Assembly (NCBI GenBank): GCA_036404435.1
Contig: DASWZN010000021.1
Location: 62,001-126,000, forward strand
Source: DASWZN01 sp036404435
GTDB taxonomy: Bacteria > Acidobacteriota > Terriglobia > Bryobacterales > Bryobacteraceae
Length of the DNA: 64,000 bases
Direction of reading: 5' to 3'
Under the pieces are notes generated by a model. The model was given only the letters and a program-made list of their open reading frames with translations. It searched no databases and was not told the origin of the DNA. Shown one piece after another: positions 1-7,674 of this stretch; the stretch's first letter is position 1, and each line of letters starts with the position of its first letter. A program made the position numbers and the translations under genes.

Positions 1-1767
1 GAGATTCTGGGTCGGCTCGCCCGGCGAAAGCTCGAGGTACAGCGCCGTGCGCCCCCGGACCTGAACGAGGTTCATATCATCGTCGATGATGGCGCCGGGG
101 GGGCCATGCTCGGACAGCACCAGGCGGTCGGCTTCTCTCACCAGGTCCGGCTCCTCCCGGCCCTCGGCAATCTTCTGCCGGAGATCCACCCGGCCTTCGG
201 CGCGGCGGCCTTCGCTCAGGCGTGGCGCCGGCTTATTCGCGGCCGGCCGCATGCAATAGATCCTGTGGGTGTTCTCTACCGGATGAAAAGACTCGGAAAG
301 CGTGCCGATGCTCTCCGATGGACCGAGCACCAGGAAGCCCGTTGGCTTAAGGGCGTAATGCAGGATCGACAGCACCTTGCGCTGCAATGCGGCTCCAAGG
401 TAGATGAGCACGTTACAGCAACTGACCAGGTCCAGCTTGGAGAAAGGCGGGTCCTGTGCCACGTTGTGCCTGGCAAAGACGCATACGTCGCGGATGGACT
501 TCGCGATCTGGAGCCCGTGTTCCGATCTGGTGAAGAACCGCGCTAATCGCTGCGGCGAGAGATTGGCCAGCGCGGTGCCCGTGTATATGCCAGCGCGGGC
601 TTTCTCGATCGCCGTCTCGCTGATATCGGTGGCGAAAATCTCGAACGGAACGCCGACTTCTGCGTCGTCCAGGACTTCCATCAGGCAGATGGCGATCGAA
701 TAGGCTTCGTCGCCCGTGGCGCAGCCAGGCACCCAGATCCGGATCGGATCCTCGGGCCCTCTATTCGCAAGCAGAGCGGGGAGCACCCTCTTCTTGAGTT
801 CCTCGAAGACCGCTGGTTCCCGAAAGAAGGCAGTGACGGTGATAAGACAGTCCTCGCACAGCGCGTTTGCCTCCTCGCGGTTCTGCTCGAGATGCCGGCT
901 GTAGTCTTCCAGCGTTGCGAATCCGCGCAGGCCCATGCGCCGCTTGATACGCCGCTGGAGCGTGCTGTGCTTGTAGTAAGTGAAGTCCACCCCCGTGGCG
1001 CTCCGCACCAGCCGGAGTATCCGGGCCAGTTCCGGATCCGCCGGCCCAGGCTCGTCTGGGACCTCGGAATCTCGCGCCATGGCCACCAGTTGCCGCGCGA
1101 TTCCGCCCAACGGCAGCACAAAGTCCGCTGCACCGGCCGCGATGGCGTTTCCCGGCATGGCGTCGAACTTCGCGGTTCTCTTTTCCTGCGCGAAGGTGGT
1201 GCCCCCCGCGGCCTTGATCGCCCCGAGACCGAGCGTCCCATCGGATCCGGTTCCCGACAGAATGACGCCGAGCGCTTTGCTGCCCCGGTCTGCTGCCAGG
1301 GCTTGGAGAAAAGAGTCGATTGGCATGTTGCGGCCGCTGGCTGGCCGGGGTGGGGTCTCGAGCACTCCCGCGGAAATGCGCAGATTGCATCGGGGCGGAA
1401 TCACGTACACATGATTGGCCTCAGCGCGCGTCCCGCCTTTCACTTCGGAGACGGGCATTCTGCTGGCTTTAGAAAGCAGCTCCTGCAGGTGGCTCTCGTG
1501 ACCCGGATCGAGGTGCTGAATCAATACGAATGCCATGCCGGTATCGTCCGGCAGATGGCTGAGCAGCTCCGTGAATGCCTCCAAGCCGCCGGCGGAGGCT
1601 CCTATGCCAACGACAACGGGGAGCGAACTGGCCTCGCCGCGCTGCCGGTCGGCCGGCGGAACGATCGCTGCCGCGGAAGGGGGCTTGCGCTTGGGGCGGC
1701 GTGAGTCGAGAACACGCAGAGAACGTCCGACCGCACCCGCCCGACTACTGCCCGTTTTCTTCGCCAA
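1..1767 (-). CDS. CheB-CheR fusion protein (chemotaxis methylesterase/methyltransferase), 3' end outside window
   Basis: The minus-strand frame is open from about 1767 to the left edge. It begins with a CheB methylesterase domain without a receiver: GIGASAGGLEAF (catalytic Ser), IQHLDP (His) and SGTGSDG (Asp). A CheR methyltransferase follows with TAFFREP, WVPGCATGDEAYS (SAM site) and FATDIS. The last visible residues look like the start of a PAS-like segment, so the protein probably continues into a sensor module. There is no ATG in a good place. A TTG at 1767 preceded by an AGGTGG-like ribosome site is the best start, but the N-terminus is uncertain. Proteins of this build are known as hybrid sensors using glutamate-methylation domains; the target here is unknown. 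A single-receiver response regulator gene ends 85 bases upstream and may act with it. Confidence 0.9.
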   Translation of the reverse strand, partial: MAKKTGSSRAGAVGRSLRVLDSRRPKRKPPSAAAIVPPADRQRGEASSLPVVVGIGASAGGLEAFTELLSHLPDDTGMAFVLIQHLDPGHESHLQELLSKASRMPVSEVKGGTRAEANHVYVIPPRCNLRISAGVLETPPRPASGRNMPIDSFLQALAADRGSKALGVILSGTGSDGTLGLGAIKAAGGTTFAQEKRTAKFDAMPGNAIAAGAADFVLPLGGIARQLVAMARDSEVPDEPGPADPELARILRLVRSATGVDFTYYKHSTLQRRIKRRMGLRGFATLEDYSRHLEQNREEANALCEDCLITVTAFFREPAVFEELKKRVLPALLANRGPEDPIRIWVPGCATGDEAYSIAICLMEVLDDAEVGVPFEIFATDISETAIEKARAGIYTGTALANLSPQRLARFFTRSEHGLQIAKSIRDVCVFARHNVAQDPPFSKLDLVSCCNVLIYLGAALQRKVLSILHYALKPTGFLVLGPSESIGTLSESFHPVENTHRIYCMRPAANKPAPRLSEGRRAEGRVDLRQKIAEGREEPDLVREADRLVLSEHGPPGAIIDDDMNLVQVRGRTALYLELSPGEPTQNL

Positions 1768-1851
1768 ACGCCACCTAGCCTTTCCAGCCGGGAGAAGCGT
1801 AGCACGTGTCGTGCCATTCTCGCACCCGCCAACTGACCGATTGTAGCGCCG

Positions 1852-2322
1852 TCAGCCGGCTCTGGCTCCTGCGAGCAGATCTTTGACGATCTTGCCGATC
1901 TCCATGAACTGATCCAGGCCGGAAGGCTTGGTGATGAACTGGGTGACCCCGAGGTCCTTGAGAAGGGCTTCGTCCCGCCGGGACCGGGAAGAACTCCACA
2001 CGCACACAGGAACACCGGCGAGGTGACTGGCGCTCCGGATCTCCCGCAAGATGTCTTCGCCGGTGTATTTGGAAAGGTTCAAGTCCACCAGGATCAGGTT
2101 GGGCGCCGCCGCATCCCTATAGGCCCCCTGCCTGCGGATGAAGGCGAGGGCTTCGCCGCCGCTTATCAGGTGGATCAGTTCAAATCGGAGATCCTGCCTC
2201 TTCAGCGCCCGATCGAGAAGGAAAACGTCGGAGGCGTTGTCCTCGATGGCGAGAATTCGGGCTGCGGGGACCGAAGCGTCTTTCAAACTTACTCCCAGCG
2301 GCACACCACTGCTCTTCATCAT
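1852..2322 (-). CDS. Single-domain response regulator (Rcp1/CheY-like)
   Basis: This 156-residue protein is one receiver domain with no output domain. The acidic pocket is in ILAIEDNASD, the phosphoacceptor Asp in ILVDLNLS, and the conserved Lys in FITKPSG. Such receivers usually work by protein contact, downstream of phytochrome-like or hybrid kinases. Its ATG overlaps the sortase stop codon (ATGA), so it is translated with the sortase and vWA genes. The CheB-CheR fusion gene follows in the same direction. Pairing with that protein is inferred from position only. Confidence 0.9.
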   Translation of the reverse strand: MMKSSGVPLGVSLKDASVPAARILAIEDNASDVFLLDRALKRQDLRFELIHLISGGEALAFIRRQGAYRDAAAPNLILVDLNLSKYTGEDILREIRSASHLAGVPVCVWSSSRSRRDEALLKDLGVTQFITKPSGLDQFMEIGKIVKDLLAGARAG

Positions 2323-2945
2323 TTCACACTCGCTCGTGCCAGCGCTTGCGGCGACACCTGCCGGGCCCTTACGACGAAACGCCGGGGCGCCGCTCCGATA
2401 TAGAAAAAGGGGTAACAGGTCACCAGCGTCAGCACGTTTTCTTTCGACGAGGCGAGCACACCCACACTGCGCGGCTCCACAACCCTTAGCGACTCAACCT
2501 CGTACTTGAAATCGCCCTTCAGCGTTGAGAATTGAATCTCGTCCTTGATCCTCAAATCCTTCAGCGGGCGAAAAAACGTGTCGCGGTGCCCGGAAAGGCC
2601 CACGTTGCCGGGCTCGCCCGGCAGCGCCGTGCCGGGGATATGCCCGACCCCGCGGCGGAGAGTGGTCCTGCCGATCCCTTCGACGACGACCGCGGAAAGG
2701 CCGAGCCTGGGGATGACCATGCGGCCGATCAGGCCGTTCGTCGCGGAGACAGGCGTGCCTTCGCTCGCCGCGCGCCGGTCACTCAACAGGCGGTCGAGAT
2801 CCATGCCCTCGCGCCGTTGGAAGGCCCAGGCATCCACGAGAACGAACCCGGAATAACCCAAAAGCACGACGGCGCAGACCCAAAGCGCACGCTGGGCCCA
2901 CTTCAGGATCCGTCCGAGCGGCTCTTTCGCGACCACCAGCTTCAT
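2319..2945 (-). CDS. Class D sortase
   Basis: This 208-residue membrane-anchored transpeptidase has one N-terminal membrane segment (about residues 20-40). The sortase core carries the triad: His120 in GLSGHRDTFF, Cys177 in TLVTCYP, and Arg188/189 in APRRFVV. The TLVTCYPF signature fits class D enzymes. The enzyme cleaves an LPXTG-type signal between Thr and Gly and transfers the protein to an amine. The gene overlaps the vWA gene upstream and the receiver gene downstream by ATGA junctions, so the three form one operon. A likely substrate with LPKTG is encoded at 4261-5013. In a diderm the acceptor is unknown. Confidence 0.93.
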   Translation of the reverse strand: MKLVVAKEPLGRILKWAQRALWVCAVVLLGYSGFVLVDAWAFQRREGMDLDRLLSDRRAASEGTPVSATNGLIGRMVIPRLGLSAVVVEGIGRTTLRRGVGHIPGTALPGEPGNVGLSGHRDTFFRPLKDLRIKDEIQFSTLKGDFKYEVESLRVVEPRSVGVLASSKENVLTLVTCYPFFYIGAAPRRFVVRARQVSPQALARASVK

Positions 2946-3919
2946 TTGACGCTCGTCTCGGCAAGCCGTGGTCCGCCGCCGGGTATATAGCCGGTGCGCG
3001 TGCGCACGGACAGTTTGTCGTGGCCCTTCGCCCGGGCAGTTACTCGGATGGCACGGTAAGCGCCGTCACGAGTTGCGTTGCTGGGAACGTACCCGATCGT
3101 GTATTGATGGCGTATATCCCGGGCGATGCGCTCGCAGATGGACACCACTTCGCTGAGGCGGTCGGGAAGAAAAGCCTCGCCGCCCGTTGCCTGTGCCAGG
3201 TGTTTGAGCACACCCGGGTTCCGGTCCGGATCGTCTTGATCGAATAGGCCTACGGTGTAGATGACGGCGCTCGATTGCGCGGCCAGTTTCATGACCTCGG
3301 CCAGGCTGCGCTTGCTCGCGTTGTCACCGCCGTCGCTGACGACGATCAGCACTTTCTTATCCCGGCTGCCTCCCTGCAGTTCCTCTAGCGCCTTGGCGAT
3401 CGCGTCGTAAAGAGCGGTCTGGCCTCCGGCAGGTCCGGTCCCGATCGCGCTCTCGAGTTCGGCGGTGCTATTGGTGAATCGGATCGCGGCGGGCAGACCC
3501 AACGACACCTTCTCGTTGAAGTTGACGACGAACATCTCGTCTTCGGGATTACTGGACCGCGCAAAGGTCCTGGCTGCGGCGGACACCTCCTCGAGTTTCG
3601 GCTGCATGGTTCCGCTGTGGTCGACAACCAGCCCCACGGTGACCGGAACATCTTCGTTTTTGAAGAGCCGGATGCGTTGCGCTACACCGTCCTCATAGAC
3701 CTCAAAGCCCTGCTCGCCCACGTCCGAGGCGAAGCCGCCTTGCCGGTCGGTCACCGTAGCGTGCAACACCACCAGGTCAACGTCCACCGAGATGCGGAAA
3801 GATTCCGGCGATGCAGTCTGCTGGCCGGCGTAACCCACCAGGGCAATCAGGAGAAGAACCGGGAGAGCAATCGCTTTCGCCGCGCCGCGCTCTCCCGTGC
3901 CTGATAGCCGCCTCCTCAT
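2942..3919 (-). CDS. Secreted von Willebrand factor A domain protein (acidobacterial VWFA type)
   Basis: The 325-residue product has an N-terminal hydrophobic export segment (about residues 17-32). An N-terminal beta domain (SVDVDLVVLHATVTD) comes next, then a vWA domain whose metal site motif is DHSGTM, with further conserved stretches GGQTALYDA and VLIVVSDGGDN. The C-terminal part (HQYTIGYVPSN, TRTGYIPGG) is typical of the family. There is no LPXTG motif of its own. Its stop overlaps the sortase start. vWA proteins bind other proteins at the cell surface, so a role with the sortase is plausible but inferred. Confidence 0.88.
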   Translation of the reverse strand: MRRRLSGTGERGAAKAIALPVLLLIALVGYAGQQTASPESFRISVDVDLVVLHATVTDRQGGFASDVGEQGFEVYEDGVAQRIRLFKNEDVPVTVGLVVDHSGTMQPKLEEVSAAARTFARSSNPEDEMFVVNFNEKVSLGLPAAIRFTNSTAELESAIGTGPAGGQTALYDAIAKALEELQGGSRDKKVLIVVSDGGDNASKRSLAEVMKLAAQSSAVIYTVGLFDQDDPDRNPGVLKHLAQATGGEAFLPDRLSEVVSICERIARDIRHQYTIGYVPSNATRDGAYRAIRVTARAKGHDKLSVRTRTGYIPGGGPRLAETSVK

Positions 3920-3948
3920 AGCCGCTCCCCTTCTGACTTCGCCCTGTC

Positions 3949-4164
3949 CTACGTCATCGCCTTTCCGGCTACCATCGTGCCGAGCCCCCCCACAATCATC
4001 ACCACACTCACGATGGGGGACAATACTTGCGCATGTTGGGTTTCAACGGCGACCGAAACGCCGCCGGCCCGGAAGCCTTCCCGCTGGCTGCGGGGAATGG
4101 GCACCACGAGCGAGGCGACACCAAGGATCAGCACAGCCAGTCCAATCCAAAACAGAGCTTTCAT
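3949..4164 (-). CDS. Small two-helix membrane protein (DUF3185-like)
   Basis: This 71-residue protein has membrane helices at each end (LFWIGLAVLILGVASLVV and a C-terminal Gly/Val/Met-rich helix) and a short polar middle. The chosen ATG at 4164 has a GGGGAG ribosome site; an upstream in-frame ATG at 4206 lacks one. It lies between the LPXTG gene and the vWA gene on the same strand. The function is unknown; the resemblance to DUF3185 is by general look. Confidence 0.65.
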   Translation of the reverse strand: MKALFWIGLAVLILGVASLVVPIPRSQREGFRAGGVSVAVETQHAQVLSPIVSVVMIVGGLGTMVAGKAMT

Positions 4165-4214
4165 ATGCTGTTCTCCCCGGCCAAACCGTCTCGGAGGCGA
4201 CACCACCCCCGGCC

Positions 4215-4244
4215 GCGGGCGCGCCGGAAAAAAGGCGCCCCGCG
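4215..4244 (-). terminator. Hairpin downstream of the LPXTG gene
   Basis: A GC-rich inverted repeat (GGGCGC ... GCGCCC) encloses an A6 run (U-run side on the minus strand is in the loop, not after the stem). It sits just after the LPXTG gene stop and before the small membrane gene. It is a possible transcription stop or processing site. Confidence 0.35.
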
Positions 4245-4260
4245 TGGTGAAGCTATCTCC

Positions 4261-5013
4261 TCACAGAAGGCGCTTTTGCACCAGCCGGAGGGTCCAGGCC
4301 CCGCCCATAGCGAGCAACCCGAGCAGTTCAATCAACGGCAATTCACTCCCCGTCTTCGGGAGTTGCGCCGCCGCAACCTGTACCGGCTCGGCCTTCACCG
4401 CTACCGGTTCCGCTGGCGGCGGGGTGACCACCTGGGCCAGTTCCACCGTTTCTCCCGTGGGCTGAGCCGCCATGACGGGTGCCTGCTTGAGCTGCACGAC
4501 CGCAGGCTCGTCTGCCGTCTTGATTGGCTCCGCGACTTCCACCGGGATCTCGACCGCCGTGAAGAGAATGGGGGTGTTGGTCTCTTTGGCTAGTTGTAAC
4601 GCTCTCGCTTTCGGATAAACGAATTCATCGCCCCAGTTCTTTCCGGGAAAGAACCATGCACGGAGAGCCTCCGGCTGACCTTCCGGCCGCTCCCGAAAAG
4701 TAACTACGGTCTTGCCAGTTGCGTGGAGGCGATAGTCCGGGATGGCCAGGATGGTGGCATAGACCACCGTCTCGTCCTGGTTGAAGATCTGGACGATGTG
4801 GCGGTCGGTCTGCGAATCCAGGAGCTTGAACACATAGGTCCCGGCTGGCAATATCCCCCACCCTTTCAGGTGGACGCCCGGAATCTCGACAGGCGCGCTG
4901 AAAGTCATCACGGTCTTGTTGTTCCACTCGTCCGCCTTGGCGACCGGCGAGAATACCACGCCCATCAGCCCCAGGCCGAACACGGTCGTTGTTACTGTTC
5001 TCAAGATACTCAT
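4261..5013 (-). CDS. Exported LPXTG-anchored protein, likely sortase substrate
   Basis: The 250-residue protein has a signal peptide (residues 1-27, ending SPVAKADEW) and a folded domain to about residue 155. A Pro/Val/Ala-rich linker (160-215) is followed by a classic sorting signal: LPKTG at 218-222, a hydrophobic helix (226-242) and a basic tail ending QKRLL. The start at 5013 has a strong GGAGAGGGAG ribosome site; longer upstream frames do not. The class D sortase is encoded 1.3 kb downstream on the same strand. The folded part recurs in acidobacteria but no enzymatic motif was recognised. Surface attachment by the sortase is inferred from the signal and the neighbourhood. Confidence 0.85.
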   Translation of the reverse strand: MSILRTVTTTVFGLGLMGVVFSPVAKADEWNNKTVMTFSAPVEIPGVHLKGWGILPAGTYVFKLLDSQTDRHIVQIFNQDETVVYATILAIPDYRLHATGKTVVTFRERPEGQPEALRAWFFPGKNWGDEFVYPKARALQLAKETNTPILFTAVEIPVEVAEPIKTADEPAVVQLKQAPVMAAQPTGETVELAQVVTPPPAEPVAVKAEPVQVAAAQLPKTGSELPLIELLGLLAMGGAWTLRLVQKRLL

Positions 5014-5114
5014 CTGCTCCCTCTCCTTCGATCTAGAATCTGTGCGACCGACTTTTCGCTCTGTCGGGCAACTGTGCCTGCAGATTCGGCTGGCTGGCCG
5101 CACGGTGAAGGACA

Positions 5115-5130
5115 AGCACTCCGAGGTCCA
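5115..5130 (-). promoter_or_regulatory. Sigma-54-type promoter candidate for LPXTG gene
   Basis: The minus strand reads TGGACC-N5-GTGCT, with GG and GC at the -24/-12 spacing, about 100 bases upstream of the LPXTG start. Confidence 0.4.
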
Positions 5131-5351
5131 TCGGCCGCCTCTTCCTCTAAGGTGCAGCAAGCACAGCTTTGAAGCGGCAGGACATCCGGGCTCTGCATGA
5201 AGTCGTGCGCCAAAGCCGGAGCCTGTCTACCGCCTGAGCTGACGTCTCATGCAGGTATTGCCGCACGGAATGCAGGAATTGCTGCGGATCGGAAGGCAAA
5301 CGGAAGGCAAACCTGGCGAGAAGAGGAAATACTCCGGCAGGAAGAACCGTG

Positions 5352-5445
5352 CATGCGTGCGGCGGAACGGGTGCAAGCGGGAGAGAGCCCGGAGGCTGTC
5401 CTCCGGGCTTTGGGCTTCAGGCGCACCGGCTGTCCCAAACTGTGA
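5352..5445 (+). pseudogene. Remnant of an IS630-type transposase N-terminus
   Basis: The frame reads RAAERVQAGESPEAVLRALG and ends soon after. This resembles the first helix-turn-helix of IS630-family transposases, after which the match is lost. No inverted repeats or remaining transposase were found, so it is at most a fragment. The rest of the 5014-5459 gap shows no gene. Confidence 0.3.
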
Positions 5446-5459
5446 CTGGGAGGAGCCCG

Positions 5460-6038
5460 TCAGCCTCCCAGATACTCGACGTGAGCGTACGTGCCTAACC
5501 GCGGGTTGTAGGCGAGGTACCAGCCGACATGGTCAGGGTCTTCGTAGATCACGATCTGATCGCCAGCCCAGTTCCAGTCCGCGACGATGTTGTAATCGTA
5601 GGGGGCGACGTCCCAGTAGAAGTTGCCAAACCAGAAGCGCTCCCGGTTTCCTCCCACAAGCACGAATACATGCTGCGGTCCAAAACCGCCGCTGAAGCGT
5701 CCGTGCGACCACGGCTGGTCGAGGTGATAGTGCGCATCGTTGGGGCCGCTGTCGTGTCCGACCCATTTATCGTTCTTGGCGTCGACGTGCGGAACGTCCG
5801 GATGACCTTTCTGGTGCACGGCAATGTGGTTCTCGACCGACGCGTTGGACTGCTGCTGGCCCTGTGCAGCCGAACCCCGTGCAGGCTTGGAAGCCTTTGC
5901 GGGCGCGGGACCGCGCGCGGGAATGTGTCCGCCGCCAACCTCCGCGGGGTGACCGCCGCGTTGCTCCTTAGCCTGCCCCTTACTGGGCGCAAAGGCAGCC
6001 ACGCAGATTAGAGCTGAGAGCACTACAATCTTCTTCAT
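5460..6038 (-). CDS. Exported hypothetical protein with aromatic C-terminal domain
   Basis: This 192-residue product has a signal peptide (MKKIVVLSALICVAAFAPSKG). Residues about 25-75 are a low-complexity, polar stretch rich in Gly, Ala, Lys and Gln. The C-terminal domain is rich in Trp, Tyr and His (FGPQHVFVLVGGNRERFWFG, DWNWAGDQIVIYEDPDHVGW). The start at 6038 has a GGAGG site; a longer frame upstream is not supported. Similar domains occur in acidobacterial exported proteins of unknown function, and the C-terminus loosely resembles that of the Gln-rich protein at 8734. The function is unknown. Confidence 0.75.
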   Translation of the reverse strand: MKKIVVLSALICVAAFAPSKGQAKEQRGGHPAEVGGGHIPARGPAPAKASKPARGSAAQGQQQSNASVENHIAVHQKGHPDVPHVDAKNDKWVGHDSGPNDAHYHLDQPWSHGRFSGGFGPQHVFVLVGGNRERFWFGNFYWDVAPYDYNIVADWNWAGDQIVIYEDPDHVGWYLAYNPRLGTYAHVEYLGG

Positions 6039-6077
6039 GCGAATCCTCCTTGGCTGTATCTCGCCGTCAAATCGCCT

Positions 6078-6093
6078 GCACGTGCCGTTCCAC
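6078..6093 (-). promoter_or_regulatory. Sigma-54-type promoter candidate
   Basis: The minus strand reads TGGAAC-N5-GTGCA, 40 bases upstream of the start of the exported protein gene at 6038. Confidence 0.45.
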
Positions 6094-6148
6094 CCTGCGT
6101 CAAAGATCGCCATGCGACGCGGGCGCTGGGTTCCGAGCCTGCCGATGA

Positions 6149-6583
6149 CTACTGCGGCCTTGGCAAAGCCGATGCGGGATTCGACATTGGAAATGCAGGT
6201 CTTGCCCTGTGAGCGCCCGGCATCCGCTCGCTGCGAAACCAATACAAGATTCCGCCCACCACTGCCACACCGCTAAGGAGCCCCGCAATTGCGCTTCCGC
6301 CAACATCGGCATTGAAGATGAGCGGCAGATTCCCAAAGACGCTGACCAGGCAGACGTACGCCCCGAGGATGCCCAGGGTCCAGCGTGTCTTTAGGCCGGA
6401 CACGAGTACAACCGCCCCAATCATCTGGAGAGGGCCGCTGACCGCCAGAGTGTGAACTCCGGGCCCCCAGCGGCCGTCGGGCGACAATTCCACGACCAGA
6501 CCCGTGGCGCTGAGCGTCTCCGCGAGTCCCGCGACGCAGAAGCAGGCCGCAATGAGAAGCCGCACGCACGTTCGCAGGCTCAT
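6149..6583 (-). CDS. DoxX-like small integral membrane protein
   Basis: The 144-residue protein has four predicted membrane helices and a basic tail. The layout and Gly-rich helices (GPLQMIGAVVLVSGL) resemble the DoxX/DoxD group. The start at 6583 has a GAGGAGA site. It is preceded by one of the best -24/-12 promoter matches in the window. The function is not known from sequence. Confidence 0.65.
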   Translation of the reverse strand: MSLRTCVRLLIAACFCVAGLAETLSATGLVVELSPDGRWGPGVHTLAVSGPLQMIGAVVLVSGLKTRWTLGILGAYVCLVSVFGNLPLIFNADVGGSAIAGLLSGVAVVGGILYWFRSERMPGAHRARPAFPMSNPASALPRPQ

Positions 6584-6629
6584 CGTCTCCTCTGGAATGC
6601 CGCTGCCGGACCCTACGCCCGAACTCCCC

Positions 6630-6645
6630 TGCACGCGAGTTGCCA
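6630..6645 (-). promoter_or_regulatory. Sigma-54-type promoter candidate
   Basis: The minus strand reads TGGCAA-N5-GTGCA with correct -24/-12 spacing, about 47 bases upstream of the DoxX-like gene start. Confidence 0.5.
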
Positions 6646-6662
6646 GCCGGCTCGTACCGTCT

Positions 6663-6758
6663 CTACGAACGTGCCCGGGCGGCGACGCGCGGACGAGGGA
6701 ACATCGACAGAACGAGAGTCAGCACCACGAGAACGGCCAGCACATTTACTACCAACAT
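6663..6758 (-). CDS. Possible 31-residue single-helix membrane peptide
   Basis: The ATG at 6758 lies inside the last codons of the zinc-ribbon gene, in another frame, so the two would be translationally coupled. The peptide is one strongly hydrophobic helix (MLVVNVLAVLVVLTLVLSMF) followed by an Arg-rich tail. The composition fits a real small membrane protein, but the length makes it uncertain. Confidence 0.4.
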   Translation of the reverse strand: MLVVNVLAVLVVLTLVLSMFPRPRVAARARS

Positions 6759-6976
6759 TGGGCCCTCGATTCGGTCGTCGTCACGAAGCCGCTGCGGGCT
6801 CGCGTTTCGCCCGACGACAGCAGCACGCGCGACGCGGCGGGGGAGGCTTGTTCCCAGCACACCCGATGCCGCCGCCCGCACGTCCGACACTGGTACTGGC
6901 CGTGCGAGGGCCACATCGGCTCCGTGTGTATCAACCTGCACCAGAGATCCGCAATTCGCGCGTGGGCCCGTTTCAT
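6749..6976 (-). CDS. Small zinc-ribbon-like protein
   Basis: This 75-residue protein has the stretch HTEPMWPSHGQYQCRTCGRR, with a CxxC pair and a conserved-looking MWP-HG-Y motif that recurs in small acidobacterial proteins. A second half-site is less clear (a downstream Cys and His). It starts 11 bases after the CsbD gene and overlaps the next mini gene. It probably belongs to a DUF3309-CsbD-zinc ribbon transcript. The function is unknown; metal binding is inferred. Confidence 0.6.
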   Translation of the reverse strand: MKRAHARIADLWCRLIHTEPMWPSHGQYQCRTCGRRHRVCWEQASPAASRVLLSSGETRARSGFVTTTESRAQCW

Positions 6977-6987
6977 CGGTTGACTTT

Positions 6988-7224
6988 CTAGGGGCGGGGT
7001 GCGGCGGGGCTTTCGCGCCCGGAGTCCGTCAGGGCGCGCGACCACTCGTCGGCCTGCCTCTCGGCCTCCGCTTTCGCCACGCCGTAGCGTTCCTGAATCC
7101 GGCCGACCAGCTGGTCCTTCTTGCCGGCGATCGTCTCCCAATCGTTGTTAGTAAGTTGTCCCCAGCGCTCGCGGGCAGAGCCGGTGAACTGCTTCCACTT
7201 GCCTTCGATCTGATCCCAATTCAT
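6988..7224 (-). CDS. CsbD family stress protein
   Basis: This 78-residue, highly charged helical protein has the family opening MNWDQIEGKWKQFTG and the internal AGKKDQLVGRIQERYG segment. CsbD proteins are induced by general stress in many bacteria; their molecular role is not known. The gene lies 48 bases after the DUF3309 gene in the same direction. Confidence 0.93.
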   Translation of the reverse strand: MNWDQIEGKWKQFTGSARERWGQLTNNDWETIAGKKDQLVGRIQERYGVAKAEAERQADEWSRALTDSGRESPAAPRP

Positions 7225-7272
7225 TATGTTTCCCTATCTGACAATTCGTTCCCGTTCGAGTTGTGGGGCCGC

Positions 7273-7425
7273 CTAAAGGCGGACAGTTCCCAACAACATC
7301 AGCACGATCACTATCGCCAACACCACTCCCAGACTTCCGCTCGGGTAGTAGCCCCAACGCCTGCTATACGGCCATCTGGGTGTCACAGCGAGCAACAGCA
7401 CGACCAGCAAGAGTATCAGCAACAT
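7273..7425 (-). CDS. DUF3309 family mini membrane protein
   Basis: The 50-residue protein has two hydrophobic helices around a WPYSRRWGYYPSG turn, as in DUF3309. The start at 7425 has a GGAAGGAAG site; the longer frame upstream is not needed. It leads a small minus-strand stress operon with CsbD and the zinc ribbon. The function is unknown. Confidence 0.8.
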   Translation of the reverse strand: MLLILLLVVLLLAVTPRWPYSRRWGYYPSGSLGVVLAIVIVLMLLGTVRL

Positions 7426-7465
7426 AAAGTCATCTTCCTTCCGTCTTCCCGACGTACCTTGCTTC

Positions 7466-7481
7466 TGCACGTTGGTCGCCG
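7466..7481 (-). promoter_or_regulatory. Sigma-54-type promoter candidate for the DUF3309-CsbD operon
   Basis: The minus strand reads CGGCGA-N5-GTGCA with GG and GC correctly spaced, 41 bases upstream of the DUF3309 start. It is weaker than the others. Confidence 0.35.
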
Positions 7482-7553
7482 TTTGACATCCGGCAGCTTC
7501 ATGGTGCAACGCTGCCGGCCGCCACCCCACCCGGCCTCATCGCTCAACCAAAT

Positions 7554-7579
7554 GTGCATTCCGGACGCAACTTCTGCAC
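7554..7579. repeat. Conserved intergenic dyad motif, copy 1
   Basis: GTGCATTCC, a 4-base gap, then GCAACTTCTGCAC. The ends form a GTGCA/TGCAC dyad. The same two blocks with a 5-base gap occur at 61512-61538. It lies between divergent stress genes. Confidence 0.4.
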
Positions 7580-7631
7580 TTAGCAGGACCCTCCAGCTCG
7601 CAATCCGCGCATCGCCACGGCCTCCGGCGCG

Positions 7632-7647
7632 TGGCCAGCCTCGTGCA
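7632..7647 (+). promoter_or_regulatory. Sigma-54-type promoter candidate
   Basis: TGGCCA-N5-GTGCA, 28 bases before the stress protein start at 7675. Confidence 0.5.
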
Positions 7648-7674
7648 CAGACACAACCAAAGGAGAACCACCAA

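Noticed and set aside
106..1704. Several plus-strand frames in the first 1.7 kb
   Set aside because: They are antisense to the CheB-CheR frame, which shows both catalytic domains.
6640..7674. Long plus-strand extension in front of the stress protein
   Set aside because: It runs antisense through the zinc-ribbon, CsbD and DUF3309 genes, and a good start with ribosome site exists at 7675.
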